From the NCBI RefSeq assembly GCF_016858305.2, contig NZ_CP074436.1:3120001-3184000 (forward strand): a stretch of 64,000 nt of DNA, written 5' to 3'. The notes under the pieces were generated by a model that worked only from the letters and a program-made list of their open reading frames with translations, did no database searches and was not told the origin of the DNA. The position numbers and the translations under genes were made by a program. Position 1 is the first letter of the stretch. Every line of letters starts with the position of its first letter. This stretch comes from Polaribacter sp. Q13. GTDB taxonomy: Bacteria; Bacteroidota; Bacteroidia; Flavobacteriales; Flavobacteriaceae. Shown here one piece after another: positions 1-9,150 of this stretch.

Positions 1-1
1 T

Positions 2-100
2 GTACGTGTAAGTGATCTTAAACGTTGGAATAGTTTAAAAACAAGCCGATTAAAAATAGGTCAGAGATTGTCTGTTTATCCAAAGAAATTAGGGAAATAG
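2..100 (+). CDS. LysM-domain protein, C-terminal end (partial)
   Basis: The window opens inside a reading frame that ends with TAG at 98-100. The last 32 residues contain SDLKRWNSLKTSRLKIGQ followed by a short basic tail, which is the second half of a LysM repeat (the W-N-x-L...L-x-x-G-Q pattern). LysM repeats bind peptidoglycan. In Flavobacteriaceae the gene before a DUF4837 lipoprotein is often an MltD-like lytic transglycosylase ending in LysM repeats, so that is the likely identity, but the catalytic part lies outside the window. Confidence 0.6.
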   Translation, partial: VRVSDLKRWNSLKTSRLKIGQRLSVYPKKLGK

Positions 101-283
101 TTTGTTGTTAAAGAAAAAATAAAGAAGTAAAACTTACCATAAAAGATACCTAAAAAAACATTTTTAAATTTTTCTTTGAAAAAATAATAATTTTCCTGAA
201 AAATATTTGAAAGTGGAACAATATTTGAAATGCTAAAGAATTAAAACCCATAACTAAACTAAATTACTTTAAAAGCTAAACCC

Positions 284-1270
284 ATGAAAAAAATATATCT
301 ATTATTTTCTCTTGCATTTTTTATATTATCGTGTGATAATGGTAAAGATAAAATTATTTTACAATCGTCTGTTGGTAAGGTAAATAAAGTAATGGTGATT
401 ACTAAGGCGAGTGATTGGGCTGGCGATATTGGAAAAGAAATTAGAAACTCTTTTGGAGAATTAATGGTGGGTTTACCACAACCAGAATCTCTTTTATCAG
501 TTTCTCAAGTAGCGCCAAATGGTTTTGGTAAAATGATGAAGGTTGCTAGAAATATTATGATTATTGGGGTTTCAGATGAAGCGCAATTTTATGTAAAAAA
601 TAATGTGTATGCGCAGCCACAAACTATTGTGTATGTGTACGGAAAAGATAGAGAAGATGTTGTAAAAATGTTTAAAAAGCACGAGAAAGAAATTATTAAA
701 ACGTTTTTAGACTCTGATGCTTCAATGCTTCAGAATTTGTTTGCAAAGGATAAATTAGATGATACTCAGTTTAAAACATTACAAAATTTAGGAATTTCTT
801 TAACCATTAGCAATAAATTTAATTTGGTAGATGATACTGGAGATTTTTTGTGGTTGCGCCAACATTTGTCTAGTGGAATTGCAAAAACAGGAAGTAATAA
901 TATTTTAGTATATTCAGTTCCTTTAGAGGATGAAACACAGGTTGCTGATAGCATTGTTTCTGTTAGAAACAAAATTGGAAAAAAACATATTCCTGGTTCA
1001 GACCCAAAAACAATGTATATGATTACAGAAAAAGCGTATACTCCTTTTACTTTTGACGCCGTTATAGATGGAAAAAAAGCTTATGAAACTCGTGGGAAAT
1101 GGGAAGTAAAAAATGATTTTATGGCAGGACCTTTTTTAAACTACACCGTAGTTGATAAAAAGAACAATAGATTAATTATTTTTGAGGGGTTTACGTATGC
1201 ACCTTCGGTGAATAAAAGAGCATTTTTATTTGAGTTAGAGGCAATTGGAAAATCTATGAAGATTCAATAA
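284..1270 (+). CDS. DUF4837 family lipoprotein
   Basis: The 328-residue protein starts with a lipoprotein signal peptide (hydrophobic run, then LSCDNGKD with the lipobox Cys near residue 17), so it should be anchored in the cell envelope. The rest is soluble and matches my recollection of the DUF4837 family, whose function is unknown and which is typical of Flavobacteriia. It follows the LysM gene in the same direction after a 183-base A+T-rich gap and ends at a clear terminator. Linkage to a peptidoglycan-binding gene hints at an envelope role, but that is inference only. Confidence 0.8.
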   Translation: MKKIYLLFSLAFFILSCDNGKDKIILQSSVGKVNKVMVITKASDWAGDIGKEIRNSFGELMVGLPQPESLLSVSQVAPNGFGKMMKVARNIMIIGVSDEAQFYVKNNVYAQPQTIVYVYGKDREDVVKMFKKHEKEIIKTFLDSDASMLQNLFAKDKLDDTQFKTLQNLGISLTISNKFNLVDDTGDFLWLRQHLSSGIAKTGSNNILVYSVPLEDETQVADSIVSVRNKIGKKHIPGSDPKTMYMITEKAYTPFTFDAVIDGKKAYETRGKWEVKNDFMAGPFLNYTVVDKKNNRLIIFEGFTYAPSVNKRAFLFELEAIGKSMKIQ

Positions 1271-1290
1271 AAAAACTTTATAAGTATAAA

Positions 1291-1323
1291 AAAATCCGAA
1301 AGCATTTGCTTTCGGATTTTTTT
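1291..1323. terminator. Rho-independent terminator, bidirectional
   Basis: A perfect 13-bp stem (AAAATCCGAAAGC / GCTTTCGGATTTT) with a 4-base loop is flanked by A and T runs. It lies between the convergent DUF4837 (+) and trpS (-) genes and can serve both. Confidence 0.85.
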
Positions 1324-1383
1324 ATGGAATTCAATCAACATTTATTTCATAATTGAAAAGAATTCTCACATATTTTTATGCTG

Positions 1384-2352
1384 TTAGTAACCAATTTTAG
1401 CTCTTACTCTTTTTAGAACTCCATTAGCAACAACAGTTGCTTTTTCTGCTCCAATTTTTAAAGCCTCATCAAGTTCATGCTTATTTTCCATATAATGATT
1501 GTAGCGGTCTCTTATTGGAGAAAACTGCTCAACAATCAATTCATATAAAGCTTGTTTTGCATGTCCGTAGCCATAATTTCCACCTTCGTAATTTGCTCTC
1601 ATGGTTGCAGTTTGTGCTTCGGTTGCTAATAATTTATACAAAGCAAAAACATTATCTGTATCTGGGTTTTTAGGATCTTCTAAACCTAAACTATCTGTTT
1701 TAATAGACATTACTTGTTTTCTTAACTTTTTGTCTGGTAAGAAAATATTGATAAGATTATTTCTAGATTTACTCATTTTTTCACCATCAATTCCGGGAAC
1801 TAACTTAGTGTTTTCTTGTATTCCTGGTTGTGGCGGAACCAACGTTTCTCCCACAATATTGTTAAATCTATTAGCAACATCACGTGTCATTTCTAAATGC
1901 TGTAATTGATCTTTACCTACAGGTACAATTTCTGCATCATACAATAAAATGTCTGCAGCCATTAACATTGGGTACGTAAATAAACCGGCATTAACATCAC
2001 CTAATCTATCTGCTTTGTCTTTAAATCCATGTGCTAAAGTTAATCTTTGGTATGGAAAAAAACAGCTTAAATACCAAGTTAATTCTGTTGTTTGTGGTAT
2101 ATCACTTTGTCTGTAGAATATGGTTTTATTAATGTCTAATCCACAAGCAAGCCAAGTAGCAGCAACACTATATGTGTTTTCTCTTAATTCTTCCCCATCT
2201 TTAATCTGGGTTAAAGAATGCATATCTGCAATAAATATAAAAGATTCATTCCCTGGGCTATTTGCCATTTTTATTGCTGGTAAAATAGCTCCTAATAAAT
2301 TTCCTAAATGTGGGGTTCCTGTACTTTGTACACCTGTTAAAATTCTAGACAT
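1384..2352 (-). CDS. trpS: Tryptophan--tRNA ligase
   Basis: Class I aminoacyl-tRNA synthetase that charges tRNA-Trp. At 322 residues it has the usual bacterial TrpRS length. The HIGH-type signature is TPHLGNLLG near residue 13 and the KMSKS loop is GEKMSKSRNN near residue 190. Conserved TrpRS stretches such as FIFIADMHSLT and VPVGKDQLQHLEM (ATP and tryptophan binding region) are present. The start ATG follows a flavobacterial promoter by about 55 bases. It stands alone and is convergent with the DUF4837 gene. Confidence 0.97.
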   Translation of the reverse strand: MSRILTGVQSTGTPHLGNLLGAILPAIKMANSPGNESFIFIADMHSLTQIKDGEELRENTYSVAATWLACGLDINKTIFYRQSDIPQTTELTWYLSCFFPYQRLTLAHGFKDKADRLGDVNAGLFTYPMLMAADILLYDAEIVPVGKDQLQHLEMTRDVANRFNNIVGETLVPPQPGIQENTKLVPGIDGEKMSKSRNNLINIFLPDKKLRKQVMSIKTDSLGLEDPKNPDTDNVFALYKLLATEAQTATMRANYEGGNYGYGHAKQALYELIVEQFSPIRDRYNHYMENKHELDEALKIGAEKATVVANGVLKRVRAKIGY

Positions 2353-2406
2353 TACTTTGTTTTTATCTTTTTTTGATTGAGAGATTCTAATTACACTCTA
2401 CAAGTA

Positions 2407-2440
2407 CAAAAATAAGGTTTTGTTTAAGAAAACCTATCAA
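2407..2440 (-). promoter_or_regulatory. Probable trpS promoter
   Basis: On the minus strand TATTTTTG (2414-2407) fits the Bacteroidota -7 box TAnnTTTG, and a TTG at 2440-2438 lies 23 nt upstream, inside the accepted 17-23 nt range for the -33 element. Confidence 0.55.
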
Positions 2441-2546
2441 ACAAAAGAATATTAGTATTTTTGCTTACAGATTAAGTTTTAGAGTGTCAACTTTATTCTT
2501 TTTAAGTTATAATAATTAAAAGTACTATTAAACGTTTGGTAATATT

Positions 2547-3311
2547 GTGAAGTATATTAAAATTCCTTTTCTTCTTATTTGGCGTCTGTGGTTCTACATT
2601 TTAATGTTTACAACTGTCGTAATAATGTCTCCTTTGCTGTTTATTTTTACAATAAAAGAAGACTCCTATCATTTACTTTGGAAATTAGTTAGAATTTGGT
2701 CTAAAGTTTTAATTTACGGAATGGGTTTTCGTTTAAATTTGCAATTAGACGAAAAAATAGCACCAGATAAAAGTTATATGTTTTGCCCAAATCATACTTC
2801 TTTAATGGATCCTTTTGTGCTGGTAGTTTCAAGTAAAAACCCTATTGTATTTGTTGGTAAACACGAATTGGCTAAAATACCTGTATTTGGTTTTTTTTAT
2901 AAGAGAGCTGTTATTATGGTTGATAGAAGAGATCCAGAAAGTAGAAGAAGAGTTTATAGAATGGCTAAAAAAAGATTGCAAAATGGTGTAAGTATGGCTA
3001 TTTTTCCTGAAGGATTAGTGCCAGAAGAAAATGTTGTTTTGGCTCCATTTAAAAAAGGTGCTTTTAGTTTGGCTATAGAATTTGATATGCCAATTGTACC
3101 TCAGGTGTATTACGATAGTAAACGTCTATTTTCTTGGGATGTTTTTAAAGGTGGTTTTGGAACTTTAAGAGTGCATCAACATCCGTTTATTATAACCAAA
3201 GGATTGTCTATTAGTGATGTAAATAATTTAAAAGACAAAACATTTAATATCATTTACAATGATTTGGTAAGTGATAAAAAGTACATGAAAGATACAAATA
3301 GCACAAAATGA
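2547..3311 (+). CDS. plsC: 1-acyl-sn-glycerol-3-phosphate acyltransferase
   Basis: PlsC-family membrane enzyme that acylates lysophosphatidic acid in phospholipid synthesis. One or two hydrophobic N-terminal segments (about residues 8-35) precede the acyltransferase domain with the catalytic HX4D motif NHTSLMDPF and the FPEG motif (IFPEGLVPEE). At 254 residues it is normal for the family. The chosen start is GTG at 2547; the next in-frame ATG would cut into the first hydrophobic segment. The last codons overlap the next gene (ATGA), so the two are translationally coupled. Confidence 0.88.
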   Translation: MKYIKIPFLLIWRLWFYILMFTTVVIMSPLLFIFTIKEDSYHLLWKLVRIWSKVLIYGMGFRLNLQLDEKIAPDKSYMFCPNHTSLMDPFVLVVSSKNPIVFVGKHELAKIPVFGFFYKRAVIMVDRRDPESRRRVYRMAKKRLQNGVSMAIFPEGLVPEENVVLAPFKKGAFSLAIEFDMPIVPQVYYDSKRLFSWDVFKGGFGTLRVHQHPFIITKGLSISDVNNLKDKTFNIIYNDLVSDKKYMKDTNSTK

Positions 3312-3946
3312 AAGAAAAATTTAATCATGGATATTCAGAAACAGAAGAACGCTTAAACGTTTGGTCTCATGGTTTAGGTTTGCTTGCAAGTATTCTTGTT
3401 TTTCCTTTCTTAATAGCAAAAGCAACAAACTATATTAACTTTTGGGAGGTTACTAGTTTTTTAATTTACGGGGTAAGTTTAATTATTTTATACGCTGCTT
3501 CTACATTTTATCATGCAGCGAAAAATCCGAAGAAAAGAAGACGGTTAAATATTTTTGATCACGCTGCTATTTATGCTTTAATTGCTGGGAGTTATACCCC
3601 TTTTTGTTTGGTTGCTTTAAACTCTGACTTAGGTTGGTATATGTTTATTGCGGTTTGGGTATTTGCTTTAACAGGTATTATTTTAAAATTGTTTTTTACC
3701 GGAAGATTCGATAAAATTTCTACAGCAATGTATCTTTTAATGGGGTGGCAAGTGGTGTTTTTTATAAAACCTTTAATGGTTGCTTTACCAAGTTTTAATT
3801 TAAACTTATTAATTGGTGGAGGTGTTTTTTATACCATTGGTGCTATTTTATATTCTATTAAAAAGATACCTTATAACCACGCAATTTTTCACGTATTTGT
3901 TTTATTAGGTAGTATCAGTCATTTTATAGCCATTTACTACTTGTAG
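3308..3946 (+). CDS. Hemolysin III / TrhA (PAQR-like) membrane protein
   Basis: A 212-residue, seven-helix membrane protein of the hemolysin III/YqfA (TrhA) family, related to the PAQR superfamily and linked to membrane energetics or fluidity control. Family marks are the N-terminal SETEERLNVWSHGLG, the STFYHA motif, DHAAIYALIAGSYTPF and a C-terminal His in HAIFHVFVLLGSISHF; these His and Asp residues match the proposed zinc site of PAQR proteins. It overlaps plsC by 4 bases, which suggests a shared role in membrane lipid homeostasis. Confidence 0.88.
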   Translation: MKEKFNHGYSETEERLNVWSHGLGLLASILVFPFLIAKATNYINFWEVTSFLIYGVSLIILYAASTFYHAAKNPKKRRRLNIFDHAAIYALIAGSYTPFCLVALNSDLGWYMFIAVWVFALTGIILKLFFTGRFDKISTAMYLLMGWQVVFFIKPLMVALPSFNLNLLIGGGVFYTIGAILYSIKKIPYNHAIFHVFVLLGSISHFIAIYYL

Positions 3947-3949
3947 TTT

Positions 3950-4423
3950 TTAAATCCAGTCTTTAAAAGGATGTTTACTAATGCTAGAATTATAGTATTT
4001 TACATCTCCAGTAACTTCTTGGTCTAACCAATTTGGTTTTGTAAAAGTTTCAGTTTCTGAGTTTAATTCTACTTCTGCAACCGTTAAACCATGGTTGTCA
4101 CCATAAAACTCATCCACTTCAAAAGTGTGATTACCTACTTTAACTAAATATCTAGTTTTATCAATAATACTAGGTTCGCACAATAAAAGTAAATTTTCTG
4201 CTTCTGCTTTGTCAATTTCTTTTTCCCACTCAAAACGGGTTGTTCCTGTTGCGTTAGACTTTCCTTTAATAGTTATAAAAGCTTTTTCATCGGCTATTCT
4301 AATTCTTACAGTTCTGTTTTTATCAGAATTTAAATACCCTTGTTTAATGCTTTTTTGAGCAAAACTTTTACTTTTGAAATCATCGTTTTTTACTAAAAAT
4401 TTTCTTTCTATTTCTAAGCTCAT
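3950..4423 (-). CDS. CYTH domain protein
   Basis: A 157-residue protein made of one CYTH (triphosphate tunnel) domain. The signature ExExK near the N-terminus is EIERKFL, followed by Arg/Lys/Glu-rich strands (TVRIRIADEKAFITIKGK, RFEWEKEI) that line the tunnel and hold triphosphate and metal ions. Bacterial relatives include class IV adenylate cyclases, inorganic triphosphatases and thiamine-triphosphatase-like enzymes; the substrate cannot be told from sequence. It converges on the TrhA gene with only 3 bases between stops. Confidence 0.85.
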   Translation of the reverse strand: MSLEIERKFLVKNDDFKSKSFAQKSIKQGYLNSDKNRTVRIRIADEKAFITIKGKSNATGTTRFEWEKEIDKAEAENLLLLCEPSIIDKTRYLVKVGNHTFEVDEFYGDNHGLTVAEVELNSETETFTKPNWLDQEVTGDVKYYNSSISKHPFKDWI

Positions 4424-4484
4424 AAAATCTTTTCATTTTTGTACTAATGTAAGGTGTTTTATCGTTATTGTAACAATAAATAAA

Positions 4485-4492
4485 TATCTTTG
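4485..4492 (+). promoter_or_regulatory. -7 box of the porZ promoter
   Basis: TATCTTTG matches TAnnTTTG and lies 17 bases before the porZ ATG. No well-spaced TTG was seen upstream. Confidence 0.45.
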
Positions 4493-4509
4493 AGAATCAA
4501 AATTTAATA

Positions 4510-6870
4510 ATGAAAAAACTATTATTACTATATATATTGCTATTTTCAGTACTTTTTTCTGCTCAAACAGATTACAGTGCTTCTTGGGAAGATTTTTATT
4601 CTTACAATAATGTAAAAGATTTTGTGAAGGTAGATAATGTAATTTATGCATTGGCAGACAATGCTGTTTTTACGTATGATGTGACTACTAATGAGATAGA
4701 AAAACTATCTTCTGTACAAGGTTTGTCTGGAGAAATTACAAGTGCTATTCATTACAGTAGTGCTTTTGAGAGGCTTGTAATTGGTTATGAAAACGGCTTG
4801 GTAGAAGTTGTAGATAAGGATGGTTTAATAACCATTTCATCCGATATTGTAAGTTTTAATCAATCTGGAGAAAAAAGTATCAATGATATTACGGAGTATA
4901 ACAATAAATTGTATTTGTCTACACCATTTGCTATTGTTGCTTATGATATTGATAAGTTAGAGTTTGGAGACACCTATTTTATAGGAGCAGGTTCTAGTGC
5001 TGTAAAGATTAATGAAACTACCGTTTTAAAGGATGTTATTTATGCTGCCACAGAAGACGGAATTTATACCGCTGATATAAATGAGACATCTTTAATAGAC
5101 TTTAATAATTGGCAACGACAATTTAATGGTAGAAATTTTAAAGAATTAACGACGTTTAATAATAGGGTATTTACAATATCAGAAACAAAATTATATGAAA
5201 TAAATGGAGAGAATTTAAATGAAAGAAGAGATTTCTTTCAAACTATTATTTCTATTAAAAGTACTGCATCTTCTTTATCAGTAACCTTAAATAAGTTTTC
5301 AGAAATTTTAAATGCATCCTTAAGTACCATTTTGAAAATTAACACAACGTCAGATTTCGATTTTTCTTTAAACAATTCCTTTTTTGAAAATGATACCATT
5401 TTTTTAGCAACCAAAGAATATGGTATTTTACAAAAGAATAAAAATAGCATAGATTATATTGAAATCCATCCAGAAGGCCCTATAGAAAATGATATTTTTT
5501 CTATAGCTGCTAGCAACAATAATGTTTGGGTGGTTTATGGAGGGTACGATGATACATATACGCCTATTGGAAATAGAATAGGTTTTATCAGCCATTATAA
5601 CAAGGGAGAACCCGACGGAGAAAAATGGAAAAATATAAATTTAAATGCAGAGGCTCCATTTACAGATTTAAACCATATTACCATTGACCCAAATGCAGAA
5701 AACAAAGTATATGTAAGTTCTTTTGGTGATACGAATATAACTTCTATTAATAATAAAAATGCAACAGGAGGTTTATTAGTGATAGAAAACGATGAATTAA
5801 AAACATTTTATAATGATTCTAATAGTTCTTTAGAAGATATTGTTGCGGATATCCCAAACAGAGTAACCATAAGAGTTAGTGGTACTGTTTTCGATCCGCA
5901 AGGAAATTTATGGGTTACAAATGTTTTAGTAGATAATGAGTTACACAAACTTTCTACAAGCGGCAATTGGTCTAGTTTTGATATGAGATCTGTAGAAACA
6001 GATGTTAGTAAAGCAGGTATTAGTGAAATTGCTATAGATAACAATAACAGTCTTTGGTATGGGGCTAGAGCAAATGGAGTCTACGTTTTTAATGAAAACG
6101 GAAATAGAAAAAAAGCATTGATTGCAACCCCTAACTTAGGGAATCTACCGGATGCAAATGTAGAATCTGTAGCTATAGATGTTAGTAATAGAGTTTGGAT
6201 TGGTACCAGATCTGGTTTGGTAATGTATAACAATGCATCAGGCGTTTTTGATGATACCACACCAAACGCTAATGCTGTAGTTATTAACGGAAACGAAGAG
6301 GGTTTTGGAGAAAGACTTTTAGGAGATCAAAGAGTTAATAGTATTGCAATAGATGGTGCAGATAATAAATGGTTTGGTACAGATAATGGTGGTGTAATTT
6401 ATACAAATCCGAATGGGCAAACAACGTTAGCAAATTTTAGCATGGACAATTCGCCATTACCATCTAATAAAATTGTAAAAATTGCCGTAGATAATAGTAC
6501 TGGTAAAGTTTATTTTGCAACCAATAAAGGTATTGTTGCTTATAATAGTAAAGTGTCGCCCTTTGGAGATGTAATTCCTGAGGTGTATGCATACCCAAAT
6601 CCTGCTTTAAAAAATCATGAAACGGTAACTATTGATGGTAGAAACGGAGCCCATTTACCAAAAGGAACCAACGTAAAAATAATAGATGTTGCTGGTAATT
6701 TGGTGTATGAAACCAATGTAGTAGAAGGGCAAGAATTACAAGGGGGAAAAGTGGTTTGGGATAAAAAAAATCTGGCAGGTACTAAAGTAGCTTCTGGTAT
6801 TTATATTGTGTTATTATCTAATGATGATGCTTCAGAAACAGGCGTTACAAAAATTGCAATTGTAAATTAA
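4510..6870 (+). CDS. porZ: PorZ-like T9SS beta-propeller protein
   Basis: A 786-residue secreted protein with a signal peptide (cleavage likely after FSAQ, about residue 19). It carries two propellers of WD/two-component-regulator type, shown by repeated blades such as NNSLWYGARANGVYVF, SNRVWIGTRSGLVMY and DNKWFGTDNGGVIYT. A C-terminal Ig-like sorting tail begins near VYAYPNPALKN (about residue 695). This order matches PorZ, the surface component that supports type IX secretion by handing A-LPS to the sortase. It is followed by recO after one base, an arrangement I recall from other Flavobacteriaceae. Confidence 0.8.
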   Translation: MKKLLLLYILLFSVLFSAQTDYSASWEDFYSYNNVKDFVKVDNVIYALADNAVFTYDVTTNEIEKLSSVQGLSGEITSAIHYSSAFERLVIGYENGLVEVVDKDGLITISSDIVSFNQSGEKSINDITEYNNKLYLSTPFAIVAYDIDKLEFGDTYFIGAGSSAVKINETTVLKDVIYAATEDGIYTADINETSLIDFNNWQRQFNGRNFKELTTFNNRVFTISETKLYEINGENLNERRDFFQTIISIKSTASSLSVTLNKFSEILNASLSTILKINTTSDFDFSLNNSFFENDTIFLATKEYGILQKNKNSIDYIEIHPEGPIENDIFSIAASNNNVWVVYGGYDDTYTPIGNRIGFISHYNKGEPDGEKWKNINLNAEAPFTDLNHITIDPNAENKVYVSSFGDTNITSINNKNATGGLLVIENDELKTFYNDSNSSLEDIVADIPNRVTIRVSGTVFDPQGNLWVTNVLVDNELHKLSTSGNWSSFDMRSVETDVSKAGISEIAIDNNNSLWYGARANGVYVFNENGNRKKALIATPNLGNLPDANVESVAIDVSNRVWIGTRSGLVMYNNASGVFDDTTPNANAVVINGNEEGFGERLLGDQRVNSIAIDGADNKWFGTDNGGVIYTNPNGQTTLANFSMDNSPLPSNKIVKIAVDNSTGKVYFATNKGIVAYNSKVSPFGDVIPEVYAYPNPALKNHETVTIDGRNGAHLPKGTNVKIIDVAGNLVYETNVVEGQELQGGKVVWDKKNLAGTKVASGIYIVLLSNDDASETGVTKIAIVN

Positions 6871-6871
6871 T

Positions 6872-7594
6872 ATGGCTATTGTAACTACAAAGGCAATTGT
6901 TTTAAGTACTCTAAAATTTGGTGATTCTAGTTTAATTGTAAAATGTTATACTGAAGAAGAAGGTGTAAAGTCTTATTTAATTAGAGGTATTTTAAAAGCT
7001 AAAAAAGGAGGCTTAAAAGTAGCTTATTTTCAACCATTAACACAACTTATTATTGTTGCAAGTCATAATAATAAAGGAACTTTAAACTCTATTAAAGAAG
7101 TTCAGGTTTCTAACCCATATCAAACTATTTATAGAGACATTGTTAAACAATCTGTGGTATTGTTTTTGTCTGAAGTTTTGTCTTATGCAATAAAAGAGGA
7201 AGAGAAAAATGAAGACCTTTTTGAGTATTTAGAATCGGGGCTTATTTGGTTAGATTTACACGATAAAATAGCAAACTTTCACTTGTTGTTTTTATTGAAT
7301 TTAACACGTTTTTTGGGCTTTTATCCAGATTTATCTGAGAAAGATAAGTTAGGGTTTGATTTAAGTGAAGGAGTCTTTTCTGATTTAACTTCTCCTAAAA
7401 ATATTATTTCTGGTAATTATTATTATCAATTTAAAAAGCTGTTAGGGATTACTTTTGATGAAATAGAAAATGTATCTTTTGGAAAACAAGAGAGACAGAT
7501 TGTCTTAAAAATAATTATTCAGTATTTCGAATTGCATTTAGATGGTTTTAGAAAACCAAAATCGTTACAAATTTTAGAAACTGTTTTTAGTTGA
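6872..7594 (+). CDS. recO: DNA repair protein RecO
   Basis: A 240-residue RecO: an N-terminal OB-fold (TTKAIVLSTLKFGDSSLIVKCYTEEEG) and a helical C-terminal part with NLTRFLGFYPDLS, a typical RecO stretch. RecO anneals SSB-coated DNA and works with RecR to load RecA in the RecF pathway. The Bacteroidota version usually lacks the C4 zinc finger, and none is seen here. It follows porZ directly and is probably co-transcribed. Confidence 0.93.
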   Translation: MAIVTTKAIVLSTLKFGDSSLIVKCYTEEEGVKSYLIRGILKAKKGGLKVAYFQPLTQLIIVASHNNKGTLNSIKEVQVSNPYQTIYRDIVKQSVVLFLSEVLSYAIKEEEKNEDLFEYLESGLIWLDLHDKIANFHLLFLLNLTRFLGFYPDLSEKDKLGFDLSEGVFSDLTSPKNIISGNYYYQFKKLLGITFDEIENVSFGKQERQIVLKIIIQYFELHLDGFRKPKSLQILETVFS

Positions 7595-7617
7595 TACGTC
7601 AAAAATACAGACTAAAA

Positions 7618-7655
7618 AAGACTTAAGACCGCTTCGCTAAAAGAAGTAAGACGTG
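7618..7655 (+). repeat. AAGAC-type degenerate intergenic repeat
   Basis: A short stretch with three AAGAC units around CCGCTTCGCTAAAAG lies in the 257-base convergent gap after recO. It resembles scattered AAGAC-rich intergenic repeats I recall from Polaribacter-like genomes. No other copy was found in this window. The rest of the gap shows nothing recognisable. Confidence 0.3.
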
Positions 7656-7851
7656 TTCAATTGATTGTTTTTAAGTGTTTTGTATTAAAAAAAATAGGCT
7701 TATTCAATACCCTGTTTTATAATTCAAATCTTTAAGTTATAATTTCTATCTAAAAAAAATGAACTTCATAAAGTTAACATAAATGTAAACTATTTTTAGT
7801 AAAGGCTAATGTTGATAGGTGTTTAAAAAGGTTTTTTAGTTTGAAAAAAAT

Positions 7852-8202
7852 CTAATTTTTCTTCTTTTTACCTTCTTCTGTAAAATTATCATTTAATGCT
7901 CTTTCTGTTTTTATAATGCTAACTAAAACAGATAATAATACCAAAATCATAGGTTGCCAAGTCAATTCTTTAGTTGCAAAGTATGCAAATACCAAACCAC
8001 CTAAAAGTGAAATTCCCGCATAAATAAGTAAGTTTTTACTAAAAACGGCATGCGCAAAATCCCATATTTTTTGATTGAGCATTGTTTTTGGTGTTCTGTA
8101 ACCGTACCAATTATTTATTTTCTTTGGAGGAAATTTTAGAAAAATAATACTCATTAAAAAAAGCAATCCGTTTGTGGTTAAAATATAAATAACTGGACTC
8201 AT
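7852..8202 (-). CDS. SdpI-family membrane protein
   Basis: A 116-residue protein with about three hydrophobic segments. The motif NWYGYRTPKTM near residue 32 (Y-G-x-R-T), followed by IWDFAH, is diagnostic of the SdpI/YhfL family, named after the B. subtilis immunity protein for the SdpC toxin. Most Bacteroidota members are orphan membrane proteins without a nearby toxin, as here. The C-terminus is strongly basic (GKKKKN). It lies downstream of tesB, separated by a hexanucleotide repeat. Confidence 0.75.
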   Translation of the reverse strand: MSPVIYILTTNGLLFLMSIIFLKFPPKKINNWYGYRTPKTMLNQKIWDFAHAVFSKNLLIYAGISLLGGLVFAYFATKELTWQPMILVLLSVLVSIIKTERALNDNFTEEGKKKKN

Positions 8203-8224
8203 AATAATTCTAAATTTTTAATTT

Positions 8225-8287
8225 TGCTACTGCTACTGCTACTGCTACTGCTACTGCTACTGCTACTGCTACTGCTACTACTGCTAC
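8225..8287. repeat. Hexanucleotide tandem repeat (TGCTAC)n
   Basis: Nine perfect TGCTAC units (8225-8278), then TAC, then one more unit (8282-8287). The last unit covers the tesB stop codon (minus-strand TAG, 8286-8284). Read on the minus strand it is (GTAGCA)n. It fills most of the 81-base gap between tesB and the SdpI gene. Such arrays change length by slipped-strand mispairing. Confidence 0.95.
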
Positions 8288-9150
8288 TTTTTAATAGGTC
8301 TTAACAATCCTTCTTGCGCAACAGAAGCCACTAATTTACCATCTCTTGTAAAAATATTTCCTTTAGATAATCCTCTAGCCCCAAAAGCATTTGGAGATTC
8401 CACAGAATAGAGCATCCAATCATCAAAATCGAAATCTCTAAAAAACCACATAGTATGGTCTAAGCTTGCCGTTTGCGTATTGCCAAAATTATAATTACTT
8501 GCATTCGGATTAAATGCAGGGTTTAAGATGTTATAATCAGAAATATAAGCAAGAATTTCTTGTTTTGTTCTAAAACCCATTTCTTGTTTATCTCCTTTTA
8601 AACGAAACCAAACTTGTTCTGTTGGTGGTAAGTTTTCTGGTTGTAATGGGTTGGGAATTCTAACCGGTTTAAATTCTATAGGTCTTTCTATACTTAAAAA
8701 GTATTTCATAGATTTTGGTAAAAAATCGCCAAATTTATCCAACAAATCATCCCAACTTAACAATTTTTCGGGTTGTTTTATGTTAGAATCAAATGTTGTT
8801 TGATGTTCAAAACCATCTTCTTTTTTATGAAATGAAGCTGCTAAAATAAAAATAGTTTTTTCATTTTGGCTAGCAGTAACTCTTCTTGTAGAAAAACTAC
8901 CACCATTTCTTACTTCTTGTACATGGTAATTAATAGGAATCGTTAGATCTCCGGCTTCTAAAAAATAAGAATGTAAAGAATGTAAAAAACGATTTTCTGG
9001 TATGGTTTTATAAGCTGCATTTACGGCTTGTGCTATAACTTGTCCGCCAAAAACACTTGGGCTACCAATAGTAACGCTATTTCCACTAAAATTATGGTTT
9101 CCTAAGTTTTCTAAGTTTAAAAGGGCAATTAATTCTTTAGTGTTTTTCAT
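8284..9150 (-). CDS. tesB: Acyl-CoA thioesterase II
   Basis: A 288-residue double hot-dog thioesterase that hydrolyses acyl-CoA to free acid and CoA. TesB marks include FGGQVIAQAVNAA and HSLHSYFLEAGD in the N-terminal hot-dog, and LDHTMWFFRDFDFDDWMLY and GRGLSKGNIFTRDG-like sequence (here ARGLSKGNIFTRDGKLVASV) in the C-terminal half. The start ATG lies inside the end of the upstream GNAT gene (14-base overlap), so the two are coupled. The stop codon is embedded in the hexanucleotide repeat. Confidence 0.92.
   Translation of the reverse strand: MKNTKELIALLNLENLGNHNFSGNSVTIGSPSVFGGQVIAQAVNAAYKTIPENRFLHSLHSYFLEAGDLTIPINYHVQEVRNGGSFSTRRVTASQNEKTIFILAASFHKKEDGFEHQTTFDSNIKQPEKLLSWDDLLDKFGDFLPKSMKYFLSIERPIEFKPVRIPNPLQPENLPPTEQVWFRLKGDKQEMGFRTKQEILAYISDYNILNPAFNPNASNYNFGNTQTASLDHTMWFFRDFDFDDWMLYSVESPNAFGARGLSKGNIFTRDGKLVASVAQEGLLRPIKK

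Noticed and set aside
8225..8287. CRISPR array
   Set aside because: A 6-base unit without spacers is a simple tandem repeat; no cas genes are present.
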